A DNA stretch of 14,597 nucleotides from contig NW_001915210.1 of the NCBI RefSeq assembly GCF_000208925.1, positions 1-14,597 of the forward strand, written 5' to 3'. Of this stretch, positions 1 through 7,824 are shown piece after piece. Both the position numbers and the translations under genes were made by a program. The notes under the pieces are model-generated. The model was not told where the DNA came from. It was given only the letters and a program-made list of their open reading frames with translations, and did not search any database. The stretch is from Entamoeba histolytica HM-1:IMSS. Its lineage: Eukaryota > Evosea > Mastigamoebida > Endamoebidae. Positions within the stretch are counted from its first letter, which is position 1; every line of letters starts with the position of its first letter.

Positions 1-2
1 TT

Positions 3-563
3 GCAGCATTATTTTTAAAACAGCATGAATATCCAGAATTAGCATTAAGTATTTCTGATGATCCAGAATTTAAATTTGATTTAGCAGTTAGTTTACATAA
101 AATTGATTTAGCAAGAGAAATGGCAGATATTATAAATGATGATCATCAATGGAAAGAATTGACTAAATTATATTTGGATAATGATGATATAGAAGAAGCA
201 ATTGATTGTATGTTTAAAGGAAATGATTGGAGTGGAATTCTTTTATTTGGTGTTGCATTAAATGATGGTGAATTAATAGAACGATTATTGAAAATTACAG
301 AAGAAAAAGAAATTTGGAATATTGCCTTTGTTTGTGCTCATATTATGCAAATGAAAGAAAAATGTGTTCAAATATTACAAAAGACAAGTAGATATCCTGA
401 AGCTGCAATGTATGCTGTTACTTATGGACTTCCACCTGAATTAGCTAAAAATATTGTTGAGGAATGGAAAACTGAATTATCTGAAATTTATCCAAAACAA
501 GCTGAGGCACTTGCAAATCCACTTGACAACCCTGAATTATTTGTTCTTCCTGAACAACAATAA
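3..563 (+). CDS. COPB2: Coatomer subunit beta-prime, C-terminal end (5' partial)
   Basis: The reading frame is open from the left edge (first full codon at position 3) to TAA at 561-563, giving the last 186 residues. The gene starts outside the window, so the ATG at 120 is internal. The protein is an alpha-helical solenoid matching the C-terminal part of beta-prime COP: a segment reading SISDDPEFKFDLAVSLHKID (compare the family's 'DPEHRFELALQLG' block), then repeated helix pairs, 'NIAFVCAHIMQ', 'GRYPEAA'-like RYPEAAMYAVTYG, and an ending with KQAEALANPLDNPELF before a short acidic/Gln tail. In the family this region packs against alpha-COP in the COPI coat, which retrieves proteins from Golgi to ER. 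The N-terminal WD40 propellers lie upstream and are not visible. No intron is seen in this part. Identification rests on remembered family sequence and is strong; alpha-COP is the main alternative and fits less well. Confidence 0.87.
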   Translation, partial: AALFLKQHEYPELALSISDDPEFKFDLAVSLHKIDLAREMADIINDDHQWKELTKLYLDNDDIEEAIDCMFKGNDWSGILLFGVALNDGELIERLLKITEEKEIWNIAFVCAHIMQMKEKCVQILQKTSRYPEAAMYAVTYGLPPELAKNIVEEWKTELSEIYPKQAEALANPLDNPELFVLPEQQ

Positions 564-567
564 AACT

Positions 568-572
568 TAATT
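568..572 (+). terminator. Candidate polyadenylation motif TAATT after the coatomer gene
   Basis: TAATT occurs five bases after the stop codon. Entamoeba transcripts have very short 3' UTRs and a TA(A/T)TT-like motif close to the stop, so position fits. The motif is common in DNA this AT-rich, so this is only suggestive. Confidence 0.35.
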
Positions 573-3263
573 GAAATAAAAGAAAATGCGTTTCAAAGTT
601 ATTGAATTTAAGGTTAATCATATTTTTATTAAACTTCTTTTCTTTTACATAATAAAAATTTGTGTTATGTCTCTTTTTAAAATTGTTTTTTTTTCTGTAA
701 CTACGTAGATATTATTTCTTTTCTTTCTAAAAAAGCTATCTTATTTCAGTGGAATAAGTTATTGTCAACTGAAAGAGTTAATGGTTTTGTCTCATGATAG
801 TAGTAGGTAAATAGAAAAAGGTTTTTATTGAAAAATGTATTTTAGGATTTATTTTGATCAATTCTTTCATTCTTATATAACAATTCATTTGATTATTATT
901 TATTATTTATTCAATCTTAATAAAAATTCATGTATTTCATGATATTATCTTTTTTCTATTTTTTCTTCATTTTTTTTCTCTTTCATAACACGTGTTTATT
1001 CTTTTAAATGGATATTAATTTCATCATTTAATATATAATTTCAATGTGTATTATTTATGAATTTATTCTATTGTTATTTAGTATTTTATTTTTACATTGA
1101 ATAAAGTATGATAAATAAATATAAATCATCATTATATCAAATTGATACATTAGATATTATAAATATATTAAAATAATAAAAAAATGAAATAAAAAATGAA
1201 ATAACATATATTTAAATGAATAATAAAATAAATGAAAATACAACAAAATTATTATTCTTTTTATTTTATCAAATTATTATTCTTTCATTTCATATTTATC
1301 ATTATATTATCATTTTAAATTGAGTAAGAGTGTTATTTATGATGAAAATAAAATAAAGAATATAATTAAATTTATATTAATTCTTCATTATTATTCACCA
1401 TTTCTATTATTAATGAAATTACAAATTGTTATATTATAACTTGTTGATGAAATTTGTTTTAAATTTTATATGTATTAAATCAATCAATATCAACATATTC
1501 ATTTACATTTTCAATATTCATCTGTAACTTCATATTCTAAATGAGTAATATCTATTCATTTTTCATCATTATCAATACATAAAATAATTTGATTGTATTT
1601 GAATATTATGTTCATTTCAATTTATCAGTATTTCATTGAATATTATTCTTGATCTTAACATTGAATAAATTATTTTTATTACTCATAATAATCAAAACAT
1701 TGGTTATTTTCTTTTTGATTTGTATTAATTTATCATTTTACAATTAAATTTGAATATTAATTTCTACGTTATTATTTATTTTTCTTTCATTTGACTATTC
1801 CAAAATTTATTTTCTCGTTGTTCAAAGAAGAAGAGTATAATAATATAATGAAATAAAATATACAAAACTGAAAGATAGAAAGAAAATATCATAATAATCT
1901 TAGTTTGTTGTTTTATCATTAGACATCGAATAAAAATGTTTTTAACAACACCACTTCATTGTTTAAATTCAATTTATTTCAACAGAACATTTTTAAAAAA
2001 TAGTATTATTGATATTATTAAATCACAGCATTTCTTTTTGATATTTCTTCTATAAATAAAACAATATAAAAAACACAATACTTGACTTTATATCTTCACT
2101 ATTTAGATTTGATGAATATTTTACATAAAATAGTAAAATTGAATATAAACAACTCTTCATATATCATTATAAATGATGTTTGAACATATAATTTCAATTG
2201 GCATTATTGTAATTAATTTTTCATTTATTGTTTCGTTTTGAAGTATTTTATTTCAGAAGAATGAAATATTATTTTATTAACATCATGATAATATAACATT
2301 TATTGATTCTGATTGGTTTATAGTTATTTTTGAGAAAATGATTTGTTAAGTCAATAACAATGAAATATAAGATGTATTTTTGTTAATTTCTTTCTTAATT
2401 GATTTTATTTTTATCTTCATCGATTTCATCAACCTCTCCTTCATTATTTCATAATCTCATTCAACATATTCATTGTTATATATTTAAATATATAAACATA
2501 TTGTTTCAAATCATATTCTGAGCATATTATTTTTATACATTTCTTTCAATTATAATTATTCAAATGTTTTTTGGTGTATTTTATTTGTGAAACAATCAAT
2601 TAACATAATGAATTATCACCAAAATAATAAGAGAATATTCTGAATTGTGGTTTTGTATCACACATTCATTAAACATCATTTTCATTGTTGATTCATCACA
2701 TTGAAAGACAATTTCAAATCTATTTCTTTTTACAGCTATTTTTAATATGTTTCATTTCAATTTTTATATTATTCATTGATGAATGAAAGAAATACAAAAA
2801 ATTAAATAATGCAATGAAAAAATAACACAGAATAAAGAAATGAAATACAAATATAAAAATAAAAATAAAAGACATGAAAGAAAGAAGAAATAGAAAGTTT
2901 ATAAGAATGAAGAAAATAAAGAAAAATAAAGAAATACTAAGAATATAGAGAAAAAAAAAGAATAAAATCAGATAAAAGAAACAAATACTTTGATTTATAG
3001 TTATAAACAACTTAAATAGAAGAAATAATAAGAAATAGTGATAAGGAAAATTGAAAATAAAGAATAAAAATGATATTTACAATACAAATAAAATGAAAGA
3101 CATATTGTTTAAGATGGATGAACGTTTAATTAATCAGTGTTTGACATTATAGTTATTAATGAGAGGAATTTAATTACAATTAAAATGACTCATTTTACAA
3201 CAAAAAGATAAAATGTGTTATATAAAACAATTTATTAGTAAAAGGAAGATTAATAGAACATAG
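573..3263. other. Long AT-rich gene-free region
   Basis: I find no open frame with gene-like composition on either strand over about 2.7 kb. The predicted short minus-strand frames here are poly-Phe/Leu/Ile translations of A-rich sequence. The text is dominated by ATTTCATT, TTATTATT and AAATAA words, with local duplications: AAATTATTATTCTTT occurs at 1246-1260 and again at 1271-1285, and AAAAAATGAAAT-like words are repeated around 1180-1202. From about 2765 the strand becomes purine-rich. A small inverted repeat (CTTATT / AATAAG, 740-758) is present after the coatomer gene. No tRNA, rRNA or LINE remnant is recognisable. Confidence 0.6.
2765..3080. repeat. Purine-rich, C-poor tract
   Basis: About 300 bases composed almost wholly of A and G with T and very little C, made of GAAAGAAATA, AAAATAAAGA and GAAGAAATAGAAAG words. 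It resembles the tracts at 13263-13450 and 14100-14335 in composition and words (for example AGAAGAAATAGAAA near 2885 and AAGAAATAGAAA near 14200), but I could not line up a long identical block, so membership of the same repeat family is uncertain. No protein is supported. Confidence 0.4.
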
Positions 3264-3317
3264 CTTTTGTTTAGTGGTTAAATGTTCAAAACTGCTATGA
3301 ACAAAGTAGAACAAAAG
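3264..3317. other. Nested inverted repeat upstream of IRE1
   Basis: Outer arms CTTTTGTT (3264-3271) and AACAAAAG (3310-3317) are a perfect 8-bp inverted repeat. Inside them TGTTCA (3283-3288) and TGAACA (3298-3303) form a perfect 6-bp inverted repeat around a 9-base loop. The structure is 127 bp or more upstream of the IRE1 ATG. The inner arm carries a TGAAC core resembling the GAAC element of Entamoeba core promoters. At 54 bases it is too short to be a tRNA. Function unknown; it might be an operator-like site or an RNA structure. Confidence 0.4.
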
Positions 3318-3402
3318 AGGGGGTGATGAAAAAGAATTAATATATTGCAATAAATCAAAATATGAATAAATAATGAAAGTTGAATAAAACAAAAAAAAAA
3401 CT

Positions 3403-3413
3403 AAAAATTTTCA
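3403..3413 (+). promoter_or_regulatory. Possible initiator-like motif for IRE1
   Basis: AAAAATTTTCA lies 30 bases before the IRE1 ATG and resembles the Entamoeba initiator AAAAATTCA with two extra T. Short leaders are normal for this genus. No convincing GTATTTAAA-type TATA element was found at the expected spacing, so support is weak. Confidence 0.22.
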
Positions 3414-3443
3414 TTTTGGTGAATTTATTTGATAAGACATATA

Positions 3444-5835
3444 ATGATACTTGTGTTATTTTTTTGTATTAATTTAGTTTTTTCACAAAACTTTGAAGAC
3501 TTATTAATTACTGTTACACTTGATGGAAGTATTACAGCAAGAAGACTTGTTGACAGTGCAATTGTATGGCAGACTCAACACTCTGGACCATTATTGACAT
3601 CTTGTTTGTTTATTTTAACGTATATTAAGGGAATAAAAAAAGATTTATCAAATAGATTTTAGTGGACAAACACCATATATTCCATCTATTGATTCAAGCA
3701 AAACATTATTTTCTGTTGATAAAGAACAATTACAATTAAAACGAATGAAATTTAAAATAGAAGATATATTTAATCAATCCCCAGCGATAATAGATAATGT
3801 GTTGGTATTTTGTGATAAAGAATCAAAAATATTTTCTATTAGTACTGATTCAGGTAAAATATCTCCTTATAGAATTGCTATAGGAAGTCTTCCTTTTTCT
3901 AGAAATCAGTACCATCTTAAAGCTATTGATCCATTGAGTGGCATAGAATTATGGAATATGACTATTGCAGAATATAAAGCAGTTGTTGAAATTCAACGTA
4001 AAATTAGTAAGAAGCATCAATTATTAATCAATCCTATTACTAATACTGTTCAGTTATATGAAGAAAATGAAGTTATTTGGAGTAGAAGATTTGAAGACAG
4101 TGATATTGTAGGAGCTTTTATATATGATTCTGGAGAAGAGGATATTAGACAAATAGAAGTGTCATTTGTTACAATATCAAATGATGTTATTATAAATATT
4201 TTCAATGATAATTTATACGCTATTATTCCAATTTCACTTAGAACAGATAAAGAAAATTATAGTATGCAAGATAACTCCAATACTTTAGTTCATTCTACAA
4301 GACTATTAATTGCTCCTTCAATCAAATATATTGATAGTCTTGAAGATCAAACAGATGATAAAAAGAATCAAAGTATTAAGGAAGATGATATGGTGTGTTT
4401 AAATGAATTTGATTCATTTCCAATTGATCAAACTGTTCCAAATGGAAGTATTATTGTTATTAATAAAGATAGAATTATTGATTTTGATGATAAAAAATGG
4501 AATGAGGTTCTTATACCACTTACAGACATTCCTCCAGTATTACCAAATAATCCTATTCCACCATTACCAAATAATTCGTCTCATCCTATTATATTTTTAC
4601 TAATACTTATTGTTATTGTTATTATTTTAATTGTATTAATAGTTTTGATGTTGATGAGTAATGCTAATCAATCACCATTAGAAGTTACTGACAAACAACT
4701 GGGAACAGGTTCTTTAGGAACTGTTGTGTTTGAAGGTAATTTTAATGGAAGACGGGTTGCTGTAAAAAGATTAGTAAAAGAGTTTTATTCAATTGCACAA
4801 CATGAAGTTGAAATATTTAACCAAACAGAAGAACTTCCTAACCTTGTTAGATATTATATGAGTTATAGTGACAGAAACTTTATTTATATTGCATTAACAT
4901 ATTGTGAATGTACATTAGAACAACATATTAATACAATGGAATATAGAAAAACACCATTACTAAATGAACATACTATAGGTCTTATGAAAGGATGTGCAAG
5001 GGGAGTATATTATTTACATAAACTTGGTATTGTTCATCGAGACTTAAAACCACAAAATGTACTTATTGACTCAAAAGGAGAGGTTAAAATTACTGACTTT
5101 GGACTAGCAAAAAAGATTGAAGATAATGCTTCATTCACTTGTTCTCATGGTGGGAGTGTTGGTTGGCAAGCACCAGAAGCCATCAAAGGAGAAAGGTTAA
5201 CAAGCAAAGTTGACATTTATAATCTTGGTTGTTTGTTCTTTTTTATTGCAAGAAAAGAACATCCATTTGGTCCGTTAATTGATCGTTCAAAGAATATCTT
5301 ACTTGGAAAGATGGTCAAAATGGATTATGACAATGCAAACGTTTATCAAAATGAATTTGTTATGACATTAGCAATTTTGACTAGAATTGATCCTAATTTA
5401 CGACCAACTGCGGATCAAATTATGGCATTACCTTTGTTTTGGGATTTTAACAAGAAACTAAATTTTATTAAAAGTGCAAGTGATTTATTTGAAATGGATC
5501 CATCAATGATTATTACTAGAGAATTAGATGCTTCAGGCATTGGTATTAGATGGCAACAATCCTTAGACCCTGGGCTAGTTGATTCATTAGTAAAATTTAG
5601 AAAATATGATTTTAACAAAACAAGGGATTTATTACGAGCTATTAGAAATAAAAGTCACCACTATTATAATTTACCTAAAAGTGAACAAAGCTTATTTACC
5701 AGTTTCCCTGATGGGTTCTATCTTTATTTCTATAAACGTTTTCCAGGTCTTCTGATTCTTGTGTATAATGTCGTCAAAAAACATTATCCAAATGAACCAA
5801 TTTTTAATGAGTTTTTTATTTATGATTCAAAGTAA
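3444..5835 (+). CDS. IRE1: IRE1-like ER stress sensor: lumenal domain, kinase and KEN ribonuclease
   Basis: Spliced CDS joins 3444-3603 and 3656-5835 (779 residues). ATG 3444 is the first Met of the frame and opens a signal peptide (about residues 1-14, MILVLFFCINLVFS). The lumenal sensor has the IRE1 hallmarks 'LDGSITARR' and, about 90 residues on, 'SGIELWNMT'. A Pro/Asn-rich linker precedes one membrane span (about 365-387). The cytosolic kinase has the glycine loop LGTGSLG (402-408), ATP lysine K424, HRDLKPQN (514-521) and DFG (534-536), so it should be active. The C-terminal KEN domain keeps the residues used for RNA cleavage: Y704, R717, N718 and H722 in RNKSHHY, spaced as in human IRE1. 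In other eukaryotes lumenal misfolded protein drives oligomerisation, autophosphorylation and cleavage of an mRNA (HAC1/XBP1) or of ER-bound mRNAs. The substrate here is unknown. It is somewhat shorter than animal IRE1. Identification is firm. Confidence 0.92.
3604..3655 (+). other. Spliceosomal intron of the IRE1 gene (52 nt)
   Basis: The intron begins GTTTGT, the usual Entamoeba donor, and ends AAATAG. Removing 3604-3655 joins codon T|AT and keeps the frame open through FSGQTPYIPSID into the main exon. Without splicing the frame stops at TAG 3660-3662. A second acceptor, TTTTAG, ends at 3662 and would need a donor at 3608 (GTTTAT) to keep frame. The first option is preferred because its donor fits the consensus. 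Confidence 0.75.
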
Positions 5836-5875
5836 GTCAAATGAATTTATTTTTATTGTTATTCTTATTTCTTTA

Positions 5876-5880
5876 TAATT
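5876..5880 (+). terminator. Candidate polyadenylation motif downstream of IRE1
   Basis: TAATT is 41 bases after the IRE1 stop and is the first such motif downstream. It may lie inside the LINE 5' leader if the insertion point is 5856, in which case IRE1 would use LINE sequence for its 3' end. Motif only; low weight. Confidence 0.25.
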
Positions 5881-5900
5881 CTAATAGAGATTATTTTCCA

Positions 5901-7400
5901 ATGCAGGAAATACAACAAATTTTAATGCCATGGCTATTGTGTAAAACCTTAGAGTCTTGTAAAGAAAAGCAAACAAGACATAGAAATCTAAGGTCATACA
6001 ACAAAAAAAGAAATGTCAATAGCAATAAATGGCATAACAATTATAACAATAATAAAGGTAAATGATACACCAAGGAAAAAGGGTTTAGAAGACGAAAGAC
6101 ACAAAGAAAAACAAATAAAAAACAAGGTAAATACAATAATAATAAAGATTATACAAATAACAAATACAAATGGCTAACAATAAATGAGATACAAGAAAGA
6201 ATAAAAAAAATAACAAGTGAATGGAAAGAAGGAGAATACGAAGAAATACTTAAAAAATATGAAGGTAAAAGAAAAAGATGGTATGATATTCTTCAAGAAG
6301 TATATTCAATCAAAAAGAAAAAGATAATTGAAAAAACGAAAGAAGAGTTTAAAGAAAAAACAAAAGATTGGGAGGAAAAGACATTAAGGCTATAGAAGCA
6401 GAAATTAAAAACAAAAACCCAATCAAAGAAATAAATGATAGATGTAAAATTGCAAGAATAATAAATAGCAAAGAAAGTGTAATGAAAATACAAGAAGAAA
6501 CAAAAAATAAAGAAGAAAAGATAGAAGAAGAAAAAGATAAAGAAGAAATACTTGCACTTAAAAATCAAATTACTGAATTAAAAGAAAAACTTAAGAATTA
6601 AGTATGAAAAAAAAAATGGAAGAAGAACAAGCCATCTCAGAAGAAATGAGGAGAAAAGCAAAAGAAATAGTTATGAAAGAATTTGAAGAAGAAATTACAG
6701 AAATGAAAACACAAAATAGAAAGATTCAAACGAATTATGAAGAAATGAAGAAAGAAAATGAAAAATTAGAAGAAGAAAACTTAAAACTACGAGGAAAAAT
6801 AAATGAGATAGAAGGAAAGAAAATCACAGAAGTAAATAATAAAGAAGAAAAAATCCTTGTATCCAAGCTAATAAAAAGAAAATTGAAAAAGAAAATGAAG
6901 AAATGAAAGAAGAAATTGAAAAGTTGAAAAAGAGAAACAAAACTCTAGAACAAAATGCAAACACATTAGAGAAGAAAATTGAAATGAAAGAGGAAAATAC
7001 TAAAGAATTAAAGAAAGAAATAAGAGATAAAGAAAAACAAATCTCTGAAATTCAACAAGCAGCAATAATAAGTCATGAGATTGCAGAAATAACAAGAGAA
7101 GAATTAGACAACACACAAAAAGAAAATGAAGCACAAAAACAAATAATATCAAAACAACAAGATGATATTGAAAATTTTATCTCACAGAAGGAACTAGAGA
7201 AGAAGAAAACGATGACACTTGTGATAAATACACAACCAGTACTGAGGAAAACATCATCAGGAACAATGGAGATGAACGAAACTACTCCTATGAAAAAGAC
7301 AGTAGTGGAAATCGAAGAGAAAAGCAAAGCACTGATTGTCAAAAAACAAGAGATGATAATCAGACAAGAAATACAACAAAACAAAGAAATAGAATTTTAA
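5901..7400 (+). pseudogene. LINE ORF1 (basic coiled-coil RNA-binding type), broken
   Basis: The original frame can be followed through four segments. The first runs from the in-frame ATG 5901 to 6395, interrupted by TGA 6063-6065. The second is frame +2, to TAA 6599-6601. The third is about 6595 to TGA 6904-6906. The fourth is from about 6850 to TAA 7398-7400. The N-terminal part is rich in Arg, Lys and Asn (GFRRRKTQRKTNKKQ after the TGA), followed by aromatic residues (KRKRWYDILQ). The remaining 330 or so residues are heptad-like Glu/Lys/Leu/Ile coiled coil (for example EEIEKLKKRNKTLEQN, NENEKLEEEN-type stretches). Entamoeba ORF1 proteins bind RNA and self-associate, which fits basic plus coiled-coil content. 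No recognisable RRM or zinc knuckle is seen. An earlier in-frame ATG exists at 5841 but is probably outside the element. Long A runs near the breaks mean some frameshifts could be sequencing errors, but the TGA could not be. Confidence 0.72.
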
Positions 7401-7629
7401 TTGAAGTGATGTATTGTTTTGCAATTAATTGGTTGAATAAGAAATTATATAAGAAATTAAGAAAGAACAAATTGAAAGCATAATAAAAATGATAAATATC
7501 AATGTAAATAATGAAAATGAATATATTAAATATATTAAAATATCACATAAAATAAAAGAAAGCATTAAACAATACATTAAAGTGAAAGTAAATGATATAA
7601 TAGAAGAGTAGAGTGTGATTCAATAATAA
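7401..7629 (+). other. ORF1-ORF2 interval with short coding-like remnant
   Basis: No intact frame. A 39-residue open stretch (NINVNNENEYIKYIKISHKI and onward) ends at TAG near 7608 and has LINE-like composition. It is either the decayed start of ORF2 or the decayed end of ORF1. Confidence 0.4.
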
Positions 7630-7824
7630 AGAAAAAACATCATATTAAAGAATAACTCTACAGAAATTGATGAAGAATATCTTAACACTCTCATCAATAA
7701 AGTAAAAGAAATGAAAATAGAAAAATGTACAAACATTAATTACTACTTTCAAAGAAAAGAAGCTGACCGATTAATAATGGAAATTAATAATAGATTGGAT
7801 AATATCAAGAAGCAGAATGCATGA
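7630..7824 (+). pseudogene. Out-of-frame N-terminal extension of LINE ORF2
   Basis: About 64 codons are open in the frame one base off from ORF2, ending at TGA 7822-7824, which overlaps the ORF2 ATG (7817) within ATGCATGA. The segment contains NINYYFQRKEADRLIMEIN. The antisense LINE relic has the similar INYYYNKKKVHQIINIIN (minus strand, near 13250) followed in one frame by DDYYHYIKSVASTINI, which roughly matches the ORF2 stretch DDMKMISIVMHLYLQN. This suggests the segment is the true beginning of ORF2, now separated by a one-base shift. A programmed shift or restart cannot be excluded. Confidence 0.5.

Noticed and set aside
2720..3010. Minus-strand 96-codon frame
   Set aside because: Poly-Phe/Ile/Leu product of an A-rich tract; low complexity and no family features.
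3255..3325. tRNA-like text (GTTTAGTGGTTA resembling a D-loop) between complementary CTTTTGT and ACAAAAG arms
   Set aside because: Only 54 bases lie between the outer ends, with no anticodon stem or T-loop (no GGTTCGA-type box), so it is not a tRNA.
3429..3443. TTG start giving five extra residues before the IRE1 signal peptide
   Set aside because: A nuclear eukaryotic gene should start at ATG; ATG 3444 directly opens a good signal peptide.
5841..6065. Separate small membrane-type gene (MNLFLLLFLF...)
   Set aside because: The hydrophobic start is translated T-rich spacer, and the rest is the same frame as LINE ORF1 before its TGA.
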